Under the pieces are notes generated by a model. It had not been told where the DNA came from and did not search any database. It saw nothing but the letters and a program-made list of their open reading frames with translations. A stretch of DNA of 64,000 nucleotides from Azoarcus sp. (GTDB lineage: Bacteria; Pseudomonadota; Gammaproteobacteria; Burkholderiales; Rhodocyclaceae), in the NCBI GenBank assembly GCA_030604735.1, contig JAUVVG010000016.1:19671-83670 (forward strand), given 5' to 3'. This document shows, piece after piece, positions 8,544 to 16,407 of this stretch (the first letter of the stretch is position 1; every line of letters starts with the position of its first letter). The translations under genes and the position numbers were made by a program.

Positions 8544-10018
8544 AACTTCGCCACTACCAGGAATCGGCGCTGGACAAACTCCGTGCTTCTCTGGCTGGGG
8601 GGCACAAGCGGGTGATGCTCTACGCGCCGACGGGCTCGGGCAAAACGGTGACCGCCGAAGCCATGATTCGCGGTGCCATCTCCAAGGGCAAGCGCGTCGC
8701 CTTCATCATGAACCGCAAACAACTTGTGCAGCAAGCTTCCAAGCACCTGACCCGCGCCGGCATCCCGCACGGCATTTTCCAGGCGGAGAACACGCGGTCG
8801 CTGGATGCCAAGGTGCTTGTTTGCAGCATTGACACGATCCACGCCCGAGGTTTTCCCGACGACATCGCACTGATCGTGATCGATGAGGCGCACGCCTGCG
8901 CGGGTAGCCAGAAGTACCGGCATCTGCTCGAGAAGCACAACGCCGTTCCGGTCATCGGCCTTTCCGCTACGCCATTCACACCGGGCCTGGGGGCGACGTT
9001 TTCAGACCTTGTGATCGCCGCGACGATCCGCGAGTTGATCGACGACGGCTATCTCGTCGACCTTGACGTCTATGCACCCGCAGACCCTGACCTGACCGGC
9101 GTATCGAGTCGCAGAGGGATGGGGGGTGAGCTTGACTACACGGAAACGCAGCTTGCAGAAGCGGTCGATAAGCCGCAGTTGGTCGGAGACATCGTCCAGC
9201 ACTGGCGCCGCCTGGCGGCAGGAAAGCAGACGGTCGCATTCTGTGCGTCGATCCCGCACAGCAAGCACGTGGTGGAGGAGTTCAGAAAGCTCGGCATCGC
9301 AGCCGAGCACATCGACTATCACGCCGATGACGACACGCGAGAGGACATCTTGGGTCGATTCGCGCGGGGTGAGTTCACTGTGCTGTCGAACGTCGCACTT
9401 CTGTCGGAAGGCTGGGACTGCCCAGCAGCGGAATGCATGATTCTGGCGCGCCCCACGCGCTCGCTGACGCGGTTCATCCAGATGGTTGGTCGAGTCCTGC
9501 GGCCGGCGCCCGGAAAAGAACGTGCGCTGCTCCTTGATCACAGCGGTACAACGATCCGGCTAGGCTTTCCGACGGACGACCTCCCTCTGGAGCTTGATGG
9601 GGGCAAAGCGAACAAGTCCGGTACCACGCGCGAGCGTACCGTCAGTGAGCCGAAGCCCTGCCCATCTTGCAAGTATGTGAAACCCAAGGGCGTTCATGTC
9701 TGCCCGTCATGCGGGTTTGCGCCGCAACGCGCAAACGACATTGAAGTCGGCGCCGGCACGCTACGAAAGATCGAGCGGATCAATCAGCCGATCAGCCCAG
9801 ACCGCAAGCAGCACGTCTATAGCCAGCTCCTTCACATTGCCCGGCATCGCAACTACTCGGACGGGTGGGTCAAGCACAAGTACAAGGCGATGTTCGGCGT
9901 CTGGCCGCGAGGGATGATTGGTGTAACGGCCGCCCCGACGAATGAACTGCTGCGCTGGGTCAAGTCGCAACAGATCCGGTTCATCAAGGACAGGAAGGAG
10001 GAGCGCGCTCATGGATAG
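8540..10018 (+). CDS. Superfamily II DEAH helicase (phage type)
   Basis: This 492-residue ATP-dependent helicase has Walker A APTGSGKT (residues 29-36), the DEAH box VIDEAHACAG (about 117), motif III GLSATPF, and the C-terminal helicase motifs VLSNVALLSEGWDCP and FIQMVGRVLRPA (Arg fingers). After the helicase core there is a zinc ribbon with two CPSC pairs (CPSCKYVK and CPSCGFAP) and a basic tail. The next gene is a primase and the two frames overlap, so unwinding during element replication is the likely job. Type III restriction enzymes share the core, but no methylase or specificity gene is present. Confidence 0.9.
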   Translation: MKLRHYQESALDKLRASLAGGHKRVMLYAPTGSGKTVTAEAMIRGAISKGKRVAFIMNRKQLVQQASKHLTRAGIPHGIFQAENTRSLDAKVLVCSIDTIHARGFPDDIALIVIDEAHACAGSQKYRHLLEKHNAVPVIGLSATPFTPGLGATFSDLVIAATIRELIDDGYLVDLDVYAPADPDLTGVSSRRGMGGELDYTETQLAEAVDKPQLVGDIVQHWRRLAAGKQTVAFCASIPHSKHVVEEFRKLGIAAEHIDYHADDDTREDILGRFARGEFTVLSNVALLSEGWDCPAAECMILARPTRSLTRFIQMVGRVLRPAPGKERALLLDHSGTTIRLGFPTDDLPLELDGGKANKSGTTRERTVSEPKPCPSCKYVKPKGVHVCPSCGFAPQRANDIEVGAGTLRKIERINQPISPDRKQHVYSQLLHIARHRNYSDGWVKHKYKAMFGVWPRGMIGVTAAPTNELLRWVKSQQIRFIKDRKEERAHG

Positions 10019-10937
10019 GCTAGACGTGCGCGCAATCGCGCTAGGGCGCTGGCCTGCCATCCTGATGGCACTCGGGCTAGACGAGCGAGCCCTGAGCGGT
10101 AAGCATGGGCCGTGCCCCATGTGTGGCGGCCGGGACCGATTTCGTTTTGACGACAAGGAGGGGCGCGGGACTTATTTCTGTTCAGGTTGCGGTGCTGGAG
10201 ACGGGGTGCGGCTCGCGATGGGCGTCACCGGCCTGTCGTTCCGTGAGGCGGCGCAGCGCATCGAGCAACTGGCAGGCGCGGTGCAGCCGACCACCGCGAA
10301 GGCCACCCGCAGCGATGACGGCAAGCTTGCTGCGCTGCGCCGCGTATTCCGGGAGTCGACGCCCATCCAGCACGGAGACGATGCGTATCAGTACCTGGCC
10401 GGGAGAGGTCTGTCGTTGACCGACTTGCCGCTGAGCCTTCGCACCCATCCCGGTTTGCCGTACCACGAGAACGGCGTACTCGTCGGCACGTATCCCGCGA
10501 TGATCGCACCAGTGACCGATCCGGCCGGGAAAGCGGTTTCGATCCATCGGACATATCTTCACGAGAATCACAAAGCTCTGGTATCAGCCCCAAAGAAGCT
10601 GATGCAAGGGTTACCCCTATCTGGCGCTGCAATCAGGCTGACGCCTGTTTCTCGAACTCTGGGGATTGCTGAGGGAATCGAGACTGCGCTCGCAGCGTGT
10701 GAGCTGTTCGAGGTTCCGGTGTGGTCCTGCATCAGCACCAGCGGTATCGAGTCGTTCGATCCGCCGGCTGGCGTCGATCACGTTGTCATTTTTGCCGATC
10801 ATGACGAGAACTTTGCGGGGCAGGCCGCAGCGTATCGGGCAGCGCACCGAATGTCATTGACCGGCATCGAGAGCGAGGTGTGCGTACCGCCTGAGCCCGG
10901 CGACTGGCTTGATGTGCTCGCCAGGGGGCGGTCATGA
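10011..10937 (+). CDS. Zn-ribbon/Toprim primase (P4-alpha-like N-terminal type)
   Basis: The 308-residue protein has an N-terminal zinc ribbon, CPMCGG (Cys35, Cys38) and YFCSGCG (Cys57, Cys60), of the kind found in P4 alpha and phage primases. A C-terminal Toprim fold shows LGIAEGIETALAACELF (the catalytic Glu motif) and VVIFADHDEN (the DxD motif). The ATG at 10011 follows a good GGAAGGAGG. It overlaps the helicase by 8 bases, so the two likely form a primase-helicase pair; in P4 alpha both activities are in one chain. It synthesises primers for element replication by inference. Confidence 0.9.
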   Translation: MDRLDVRAIALGRWPAILMALGLDERALSGKHGPCPMCGGRDRFRFDDKEGRGTYFCSGCGAGDGVRLAMGVTGLSFREAAQRIEQLAGAVQPTTAKATRSDDGKLAALRRVFRESTPIQHGDDAYQYLAGRGLSLTDLPLSLRTHPGLPYHENGVLVGTYPAMIAPVTDPAGKAVSIHRTYLHENHKALVSAPKKLMQGLPLSGAAIRLTPVSRTLGIAEGIETALAACELFEVPVWSCISTSGIESFDPPAGVDHVVIFADHDENFAGQAAAYRAAHRMSLTGIESEVCVPPEPGDWLDVLARGRS

Positions 10938-11425
10938 ACTTGGCCGACCAGATCGCCGGATTGATCCGTGAGCCCGCCCGACGCACTTCGGAGGCCCCAG
11001 CGTGCCAACGGCAACGTCCGGACGCCTTGGCGCTTTTTCTCGCATGCCTGAGGGCCGTTCACGCCGGGGAGGTGCTACCGATCCACGTTGCAGTCTGGCT
11101 GACGACCGGCATGCAGGCTCTGCTTGCGGGCGAAGAAACCTCACTCGACCGCGCGCTCGGCATCCAGCCCGGCCGAGGTGAATCGAACATTGCCGACCAG
11201 CACAAGCGCATGCGAAGGGACGACCGCCTTCGTGACGCCTGGCGCGCACTGCCCGGTGACCTCAGCGACTGGCAACGAACGCTCGTGCTACTCGAACGCA
11301 TCCAGCGCTTCGAGTCCGGGCACCCGCCAGCGGATGCAGCCGACCGGTTCATTGCCGAAGCCGCGCGGACCGGGGCGCGCCTGCCGACTACCGCACAAGG
11401 CCTTGACCGGGCGATCGGGCGCTAA
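10934..11425 (+). CDS. Hypothetical protein after the primase
   Basis: A 163-residue soluble protein of unknown family. Its ATG overlaps the primase stop (ATGA). It is helical, with a central hydrophobic segment (CLRAVHAGEVLPIHVAVWLTT) that is too polar overall for a clear membrane helix, and a basic C-terminal half. The pattern resembles small accessory replication proteins that follow primases in phage operons, but I cannot name it. Confidence 0.65.
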   Translation: MNLADQIAGLIREPARRTSEAPACQRQRPDALALFLACLRAVHAGEVLPIHVAVWLTTGMQALLAGEETSLDRALGIQPGRGESNIADQHKRMRRDDRLRDAWRALPGDLSDWQRTLVLLERIQRFESGHPPADAADRFIAEAARTGARLPTTAQGLDRAIGR

Positions 11426-11506
11426 CTCAAACGACGGATTTCGATTAGTGGTCTTCTCTGGAAAATGCACTTGGGAGAACCTTGGTTCGGGTCCTCACGC
11501 GGTGGC

Positions 11507-11537
11507 GCCGCCGGCCGTACTCCTGGGAAACGGCGGC
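11507..11537 (+). repeat. Inverted repeat in a 133-base gap
   Basis: GCCGCCG (11507-11513) and CGGCGGC (11531-11537) form a perfect 7-bp stem with a 17-base loop, 21 bases upstream of the next ATG. No T-run follows, so it is not a normal terminator. It may be an operator or an mRNA structure that gates translation of the next operon segment. Confidence 0.4.
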
Positions 11538-11558
11538 AACTAATTTTGGAGGACTGAC

Positions 11559-11996
11559 ATGACATCTGCAATTCGCGAAGCCTGGGGCATCCATCGCATC
11601 AGCGAACCCACCCCCCGTCCGCCGACGCTCAAGACCAAGGTCGCTTTCAACGAGGCGAAGCTGACCAGACTGATCGAGAAGGCGCGCATGCTGCGCCTGT
11701 CGCTGGTCGATCTTCGCGAGCGCCGTGAAGAACTGCGGATGGCGCTGAGCAAGCTGGAACGTTGGCGCGCCGAACTGGACGAGGCGCACTGTTCACTTCC
11801 GGCGACGATGGACGCGGACATCAACAATCGCCGCGCGGCACTTCAGGCGCTGGAGGATCAGATCGCCGCCACACAGGCCGAATTCGAGCCCGCACAAGCC
11901 CTTGCCGGCCGCCTGACCGAGTTCGCGAAAGAGCAGTTGGGCTGGTCCCCGGACCGCCCGCAGATCGTTTCCCCGTTCGAGGAGCGCACACTATGA
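11559..11996 (+). CDS. Coiled-coil protein, unknown function
   Basis: The 145-residue product is mostly charged helix with heptad-like spacing (about residues 35-125: ARMLRLSLVDLRERREELRM and ALQALEDQIAATQAEFEPAQ). A TTTTGGAGG Shine-Dalgarno precedes the ATG. The stop overlaps the next start by ATGA. No family is recognised; it could be a scaffold, an inhibitor or a structural coiled coil encoded by the satellite. Confidence 0.7.
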   Translation: MTSAIREAWGIHRISEPTPRPPTLKTKVAFNEAKLTRLIEKARMLRLSLVDLRERREELRMALSKLERWRAELDEAHCSLPATMDADINNRRAALQALEDQIAATQAEFEPAQALAGRLTEFAKEQLGWSPDRPQIVSPFEERTL

Positions 11997-12259
11997 CCAG
12001 CCATAACCAAGACCGCGATGCAGCCATCCGCACGTCCGCCCGCAAGATGGGCATCCCTGACAGCGACCCGATCATCAACAAGCTGATCCAGTCCGGCAAA
12101 ACGCTGGACGCATGCAAGGTAGAACTCGCCAATCATGCGCTCGGAAAGACCGCACCGCAGACCCCCATCCCCCTCAACCACAAGCCCGGACCGACCCGCG
12201 ACCCCCACAACTGGGGCCGGGTCTTCGCCCGTGTCCGCGAGGAGGCCCGCAATGCCTAA
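11993..12259 (+). CDS. Small hypothetical protein
   Basis: An 88-residue protein whose ATG overlaps the previous stop (ATGA). The N-terminal half is helical (SDPIINKLIQSGKTLDACKV). The C-terminal half is Pro-rich and basic and ends RDPHNWGRVFARVREEARNA, a pattern common in small phage proteins encoded just before head-region genes. No enzymatic motif is visible. Confidence 0.65.
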   Translation: MTSHNQDRDAAIRTSARKMGIPDSDPIINKLIQSGKTLDACKVELANHALGKTAPQTPIPLNHKPGPTRDPHNWGRVFARVREEARNA

Positions 12260-12821
12260 AGCTTCCCTACTCGATCGGATCACCGCCGCCTTCAGCGGGG
12301 CGACCGATGAACTGGCAGACATCCGCCGCCAGATCGAGGTACTTCGTGAGCAACGCGGGCGCGTAGTAGGAGCCCCCCTGTCGGCAGAGGAGACACGCCA
12401 GCGCATCCACGGGTTACTTGATGCCGAGCGCCAAGACTTCGATCGCAGGCTAGCCTATGGGCTGTCTGCCGCCGCACGGCCGGGAGCAAGGATCGCGGAC
12501 GTCGACCTCTTTTCAATCCGCTGCCGAGGCGAGCGAGACCCGGACGCCGGTTCTGTGGTGCAACGTGCCGACCTGGCCGGGTTGTTCGCCTGGTTGATGG
12601 GCGACGAACTGAAGTCGCGACTTGATCCGGTTATCGACAGGCTCGCCGACGGAGGTATCACTGAAGCCGAAAGAGCGGATCGGCTGAAAGAGATCGACAA
12701 CAAGGCCCGCATGCTGGAGGTACGCGAGGAACAAGTGATCAGCGAAGCCGAGTCCGCCGGCATGACGATTGCACGGCGGGAAGATGCTGATCCGCGCGTG
12801 GTGCTTGAGGTCGAAGGCTGA
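12252..12821 (+). CDS. Hypothetical phage-like protein with coiled-coil ends
   Basis: A 189-residue protein with an N-terminal helical segment (LADIRRQIEVLREQRGRVVG), a middle region with no recognised domain, and a C-terminal coiled coil (RADRLKEIDNKARMLEVREE). Its start overlaps the previous gene by 8 bases. It is the last gene before a 120-base gap preceding the small terminase. Similar helical proteins occur upstream of terminases in phage genomes; the function is unknown. Confidence 0.65.
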   Translation: MPKASLLDRITAAFSGATDELADIRRQIEVLREQRGRVVGAPLSAEETRQRIHGLLDAERQDFDRRLAYGLSAAARPGARIADVDLFSIRCRGERDPDAGSVVQRADLAGLFAWLMGDELKSRLDPVIDRLADGGITEAERADRLKEIDNKARMLEVREEQVISEAESAGMTIARREDADPRVVLEVEG

Positions 12822-12941
12822 GCCGATCGAGCGCGCGGGGTCCCTGGGCCGCCGGGCAGCCCCACGGGGACGCAGACTCGCGGTTTTTCAGAGTTTTTTC
12901 GATTTGCATAGGTTGCTGTTCCACCCTGAAACCATCGGCAT

Positions 12942-13469
12942 ATGAGCGAAGTCGTTCCCCTGGCGAGTACATCCCCGCAGCGCCGGGCCAATAAGGCCGG
13001 GCTGGCGGAATTCTTCGGCGTATCGCCGAACGCGATCGACGGCTGGATTCGTCGCGGCTGCCCGGTGGTTGAACGTGGCGGCATGCACAAGCCCTGGGTG
13101 TTCGACGTGCTGGAGGTTGCGCAGTGGCGGTTCGCCGGGCCCGTCAGCGAGGAGGCGGACTTCGATCCTGATCGCCTGCCACCAGCGGACCGTGACAAGT
13201 GGTTTGCGTCAGAACTCAAGCGTCGAACGCTCCAGGTAGAAGACGGCCAACTGCTTCGAGCCGACGAAGTGCGGGCGACCTGGGCAGAGGTGTTGAAGAC
13301 CATCGTGCTGTCGCTGGACACCCTGGCCGATGTTGTGGAACGAGACGCCAGCCTGAGCCCCGAGCAAGCGCAAGTCGTGCAGCGCGTAGTGGATCGCCAG
13401 CGCGACATGCTGCACCGTAGTTTGACGACACAGACAAAGGAATCCTGCGATGAAACGACGCACCCCTGA
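12942..13469 (+). CDS. Nu1-like phage terminase small subunit
   Basis: The 175-residue protein starts with a winged-HTH of the Nu1/DUF1441 type: ANKAGLAEFFGVSPNAIDGW, then IRRGCPVVERGG and a wing (KPWVFDVLEVAQWRF). A helical region follows (DKWFASELKRRTLQVEDGQL) that normally mediates oligomerisation. Small terminases recognise the packaging site and recruit the large ATPase subunit. No large subunit is encoded nearby, which fits a satellite that redirects a helper phage's packaging. The HTH fold is clear; assignment as terminase rather than another HTH regulator is probable, not proved. Confidence 0.65.
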   Translation: MSEVVPLASTSPQRRANKAGLAEFFGVSPNAIDGWIRRGCPVVERGGMHKPWVFDVLEVAQWRFAGPVSEEADFDPDRLPPADRDKWFASELKRRTLQVEDGQLLRADEVRATWAEVLKTIVLSLDTLADVVERDASLSPEQAQVVQRVVDRQRDMLHRSLTTQTKESCDETTHP

Positions 13470-13710
13470 CGCACCCGCGATGAGCCACGATGAACGGGGC
13501 AAGACCACATTCCGCGAACGCGCGCGCCGGCTGTGCCGAGAGAGAGGCCTTCGGGTCACCCCTTACGGGCAAGGCTTCGAGGTTCGAGGGCCTGGCATAG
13601 ATTTGTTGGTTGCCGACCTGTCCGTCGTGACACCAGCGGACCTAGTGCCGGCTCACAATGGCTGGCGGCCGCTACGGACCAGGGGCGTGTTTCTCGACAA
13701 CGGAGATTGA
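13450..13710 (+). CDS. Small hypothetical protein
   Basis: An 86-residue basic protein overlapping the end of the small terminase gene by 20 bases. It contains [20 protein letters not shown] and a short beta-rich part ([15 protein letters not shown]). The pattern suggests a small DNA- or nucleoprotein-associated fold, but no family is recognised. A second in-frame ATG lies at 13480. The next gene starts 3 bases after its stop. Confidence 0.6.
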   Translation: MKRRTPDAPAMSHDERGKTTFRERARRLCRERGLRVTPYGQGFEVRGPGIDLLVADLSVVTPADLVPAHNGWRPLRTRGVFLDNGD

Positions 13711-13713
13711 AGA

Positions 13714-14511
13714 ATGGACCGCCTGAACATTCCTGGCCAACTGGCCATTCTGAGCGAGGATGTAGCGCAGCTTCGCAAGCGCGCATCTGAAGAGAAAGTT
13801 GCGCAAGCACTCCTCGACGCTGCCTTGGCTGCTGTCTCTGATGGCGTAATTCGCACCGAGCGCAGAATTGATGTCCTGGCACGCGAGCCGGGACCGCAAG
13901 GCGTGCAAGGCGAACGCGGACCAGATGGTGATGCGGGGCCAGTCGGACCGCAAGGTGAGGCTGGGCCGCAAGGCGAGCCGGGCGAACCTGGGCAGATCGG
14001 ACCGATGCCCAAACACCAATGGGACGGGCCGCGCCTGCGCTTCGAGATCGCGCCGGGGAAGTGGGGGCAGTGGGCCAACTTGCGCGGGCCGGCGGGCATC
14101 TCCGGTGCCGTCTTGCGTGGCAATGGCACCGGTCTGGACGTTGCGGCGATCCCGGAAGTCACACCGGCGATGATGACCGATCAGATCACAGTGGTACGGG
14201 ATGGCGCACTCGCACAGATCAGCGTTTCAGACCTGATGGTGCTGATGCTGGCCAACGGAATTTCTGAGGGCGAAGCCCTGACGGTGAAGATCGACTTTGA
14301 AGGCCAGATGATCTATCGGGGCGAAGCGGTACCGGGCGCAGATGAGGCCGCGCCGATCTGGCGCATTCGCCGAATCGACATGACCGCCGACGACGGCGAT
14401 GTGACCATAAGTTGGGCCGGCGGCACCGCCGAATTCATCCATGCTTGGACAGACCGCTTCATGCTCGATTACCAGGGCAGTTCGTTAAATGGCGTCGATG
14501 ACGACGCCTGA
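13714..14511 (+). CDS. Collagen-like fibre protein
   Basis: The 265-residue product has an N-terminal coiled-coil-like helix (about 10-56), then 13 continuous Gly-X-Y triplets (residues 60-98: [18 protein letters not shown] and so on), then a beta-rich C-terminal domain (about 100-265). Phage tail and side fibres often use short collagen repeats to hold trimers together, and the C-terminal half may bind a receptor. There is no signal peptide, so it is unlikely to be a cell-surface adhesin. It follows the small terminase region of an element lacking other virion genes, which is unusual. Confidence 0.8.
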   Translation: MDRLNIPGQLAILSEDVAQLRKRASEEKVAQALLDAALAAVSDGVIRTERRIDVLAREPGPQGVQGERGPDGDAGPVGPQGEAGPQGEPGEPGQIGPMPKHQWDGPRLRFEIAPGKWGQWANLRGPAGISGAVLRGNGTGLDVAAIPEVTPAMMTDQITVVRDGALAQISVSDLMVLMLANGISEGEALTVKIDFEGQMIYRGEAVPGADEAAPIWRIRRIDMTADDGDVTISWAGGTAEFIHAWTDRFMLDYQGSSLNGVDDDA

Positions 14512-14791
14512 ACCGCCTGACCGCACCTCAGAGCCGGTAATCGCTGAGGCAGACCTACAGCCGGCCCTCGACATGTGGTCTGCCGCGCTCGCGCTCTTCG
14601 TGCAGGATGGCAAGGCGTACGTGACACGCCATAGTGCCGATCCCGGCTGTGAGCGCGAAACCGCCTATCACGACCTGATCCGCTGCGGACCCCGCACGCG
14701 CTGGCTTGCTCGCTTCTGCCTGCTTGACCCTGCCGAGATCACCCGACAGTTTCGAAGGTGGCTGGACGAGCATCGGGCGCGTGGCGGGTGA
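14489..14791 (+). CDS. Small hypothetical protein downstream of the fibre
   Basis: A 100-residue protein overlapping the fibre gene by 23 bases; a second ATG (14498) would shorten it by three residues. The sequence contains LDMWSAALALFVQDGKAYVT and ends ITRQFRRWLDEHRARGG. Because it follows a fibre gene it might be a fibre chaperone or cap, but no family is recognised. The GGTGACT motif overlaps its stop codon. Confidence 0.55.
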   Translation: MASMTTPEPPDRTSEPVIAEADLQPALDMWSAALALFVQDGKAYVTRHSADPGCERETAYHDLIRCGPRTRWLARFCLLDPAEITRQFRRWLDEHRARGG

Positions 14792-14807
14792 CTGACTCAA
14801 ATTCCGC

Positions 14808-14837
14808 TTGACCGATCGCGGCCGGCGGGCGCATGAT
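14808..14837 (+). promoter_or_regulatory. Candidate leader promoter of the immunity-like region
   Basis: TTGACC (14808-14813) and CATGAT (14832-14837) are 18 bases apart and would start a transcript near 14844, just upstream of the first repeat block at 14863. The -35 matches 5 of 6 bases and the -10 matches 4 of 6. It would correspond to the lytic leader promoter of P4-type elements. Confidence 0.4.
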
Positions 14838-14862
14838 GGACTCGTCGGCAAACAACCGGCAC

Positions 14863-15070
14863 GGGATTGGCGTCCCGAATAGCGTTGGCGGATGTGTCCG
14901 CCGCCCTGGCGGATTTTTTACGTCCACCGCATGTGCTGCTCCGTCTATGGCGGGCCGTGTGGGAGAGCCGCAAGGCTCGCCGGTGCCAACGTTCCGGTAC
15001 GCCAATCCCGCATGCGCCCGCCTCCCCCGATTGGCGTCGGGAAGCGGGATTCAAACCGCTAACGTTGGAG
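14863..15070 (+). ncRNA. P4-type immunity leader: seqA-like / inverted seqB-like / seqC-like blocks
   Basis: Block A (14863-14888) contains GGGATTGGCGT, then CCGAATAGCGTTGG. Block B (14981-15009) is its near reverse complement: it contains CCAACGTTCCGGTACGCC followed by AATCCC. Block C has GATTGGCGT (15029-15037) and AACGTTGG (15059-15066). So one central antisense-like block can pair with one copy upstream and one downstream. In phage P4, CI RNA (seqB) pairs with seqA and seqC in the leader and causes premature termination. A terminator hairpin (14897-14919) directly follows block A here. Blocks B and C also form a local hairpin (15000-15007 with 15029-15037). An open frame 14833-15210 reads through the region, as Ash/Icd-like frames do in P4-type leaders, but its start lies in the candidate -10, so I do not call it a gene. 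Confidence 0.55.
14897..14919 (+). terminator. Terminator hairpin inside the immunity-like leader
   Basis: TCCGCC (14897-14902) pairs with GGCGGA (14908-14913) around a 5-base loop and is followed by six T. It sits about 24 bases after the seqA-like block. It would terminate leader transcripts before the downstream small genes. Confidence 0.7.
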
Positions 15071-15212
15071 TACGCACCATGCGACACACCGCACCGGGCA
15101 CGCCTGCCCACACCCCCGCATTATTCCGCCGTCTTACCGCCTACCGGGCCTTGCGCCTGATCGTCGGGCCGGCACTCGCCTATCGTTTTGCCTTCGGCGG
15201 GAGGGCGTGACC

Positions 15213-15551
15213 ATGATCGCCGCACATACCCCCGCAGCACCGCGCACACACTTCACCGCTGGGCCGTGGTACGAGCACAGCCATCGGCAGATCGGGCCGG
15301 ATACCGGCATCGTCTGCGAGGTCTGGTCGGCGATCGGCGCGACCGACGATGACGCAATCAACCAGGCTGACGCGAACTGTCGTCTGATCGCCGCTGCGCC
15401 CGAGCTGCACCGCGCCTGCATCGCGGCCGAGGCGCTGCTGACACGGCAGAAGTTCATCGCCAACCAGCACACCCCCGAGGGGGTCGTTCTGCTTGCTCTG
15501 CGGGCCGCACTGGCGACTGTGGAAGGAGGTGCATCATGGACAAGCCAATGA
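15213..15551 (+). CDS. Small phage protein, 'TPGPW-like' family
   Basis: The 112-residue product has an N-terminal HFTAGPWYEHSHRQIG and a C-terminal helical part with ADANCRLIAAAPELHRACIA. This 'GPW ... A-ARLIAAAPE' pattern is common in small proteins of unknown function in proteobacterial phages. The start follows GGGAGGG. It is the first gene downstream of the immunity-like leader and so may be under its control. A GTG two codons upstream (15207) is an alternative start. Confidence 0.7.
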   Translation: MIAAHTPAAPRTHFTAGPWYEHSHRQIGPDTGIVCEVWSAIGATDDDAINQADANCRLIAAAPELHRACIAAEALLTRQKFIANQHTPEGVVLLALRAALATVEGGASWTSQ

Positions 15552-15970
15552 GCAAGACGGCCCTGACCAATCAGCGAAAAGGAGTTAACCAAATGGCTGC
15601 CGCCGAAGATACCACCACCCCCGCCGATCGCCCCATACACACCACGTCAGGAGCACTGAGGGAGTTGTTCGAGAAGGCCTACGGCAGAATGGATGCCGAA
15701 GAGCTGTCCAGCGTTGGATCAGTGCTGGCCGCAAACGCAATTGACATGTCCAAGCGCATGAGCGAGGTCACGGAAACGCTCGCCTGCCTAGTCGCCAATG
15801 ACGGGATCAGCAAAGACAGTCACGGCGGTTTCCAGAACTCAGATCAAGTCTTCGGCCTGCTGTGCATGATTTCTCAGCAGTTCGATGTCATCGCAGGTTT
15901 GATGGATGTCGCAGATGAATCGAGGTGGATTGCTCAGGCGAAGGCCGGAAAAACGCAACTCACGGCCTGA
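15536..15970 (+). CDS. Hypothetical satellite protein
   Basis: A 144-residue acidic, helical protein of unknown family. It has two in-frame starts with good Shine-Dalgarno sequences: ATG 15536 after GGAAGGAGG and ATG 15593 after AAAAGGAG. The longer start overlaps the previous gene by 16 bases. The C-terminal part (MISQQFDVIAGLMDVADESR) is amphipathic. No motif suggests an enzyme. Confidence 0.65.
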   Translation: MDKPMSKTALTNQRKGVNQMAAAEDTTTPADRPIHTTSGALRELFEKAYGRMDAEELSSVGSVLAANAIDMSKRMSEVTETLACLVANDGISKDSHGGFQNSDQVFGLLCMISQQFDVIAGLMDVADESRWIAQAKAGKTQLTA

Positions 15971-16053
15971 CGGATTCAGGCAAGCGGGCCGGCATGATGT
16001 TGGAGCATCAAGCCAGCCCTGACCACAATCGACCTACATAGGAGGTCTGCATC

Positions 16054-16407
16054 ATGGCTACATCAAAAGGTAACACCCGCGATGCATTCGACGCCCACGG
16101 CAACAAGTTGGAGCAACTGAAGGCGAGCATTCGCGTCTTTAGGCACGCTTTCCCGGCTCTCAATCGCAGCGATGCAGAGGCACATCTTCTAGGCATGGAG
16201 GACGCCGCCGAATGTCTCGAAAATAGTTTCATCGACCTCGAGAAGGCGCAGAAGTCCGACCCCGCGCCTGACGCGAATATTGGAGAGCCAATCACCGTTA
16301 GCGAAGGCCTGCCGGATTCCTGGCGAAAGGATGTGATCTTGCGGGCAGTGTGTGAAATCGACGCTTTATCGCGAGCCGCGTTGAACAATGACGACGATGA
16401 CGAATGA
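16054..16407 (+). CDS. Hypothetical satellite protein
   Basis: A 117-residue acidic protein with a strong AGGAGG Shine-Dalgarno. It contains a long helix (KLEQLKASIRVFRHAFPALN) and ends in a run of Asp/Glu (NNDDDDE). The frame stays open for 41 further codons after its TGA. It resembles the small acidic proteins common in phage early regions, some of which inhibit host proteins; no function can be assigned. Confidence 0.6.
   Translation: MATSKGNTRDAFDAHGNKLEQLKASIRVFRHAFPALNRSDAEAHLLGMEDAAECLENSFIDLEKAQKSDPAPDANIGEPITVSEGLPDSWRKDVILRAVCEIDALSRAALNNDDDDE

Noticed and set aside
8540..10018. Restriction or defence-type helicase
   Set aside because: The core resembles type III restriction helicases, but no methylase, nuclease or specificity gene accompanies it; the neighbours are primase and phage replication proteins.
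13890..14010. Short repeated GC-rich units resembling a tandem repeat or CRISPR-like array
   Set aside because: They are in-frame Gly-X-Y codons of the collagen-like protein; spacing is 9 bases without unique spacers.
14833..15210. A 125-residue protein gene
   Set aside because: It reads through a terminator and the paired immunity blocks, its ATG lies in the candidate -10, and no Shine-Dalgarno is present. It resembles Ash/Icd-like frames but was not called as a gene.
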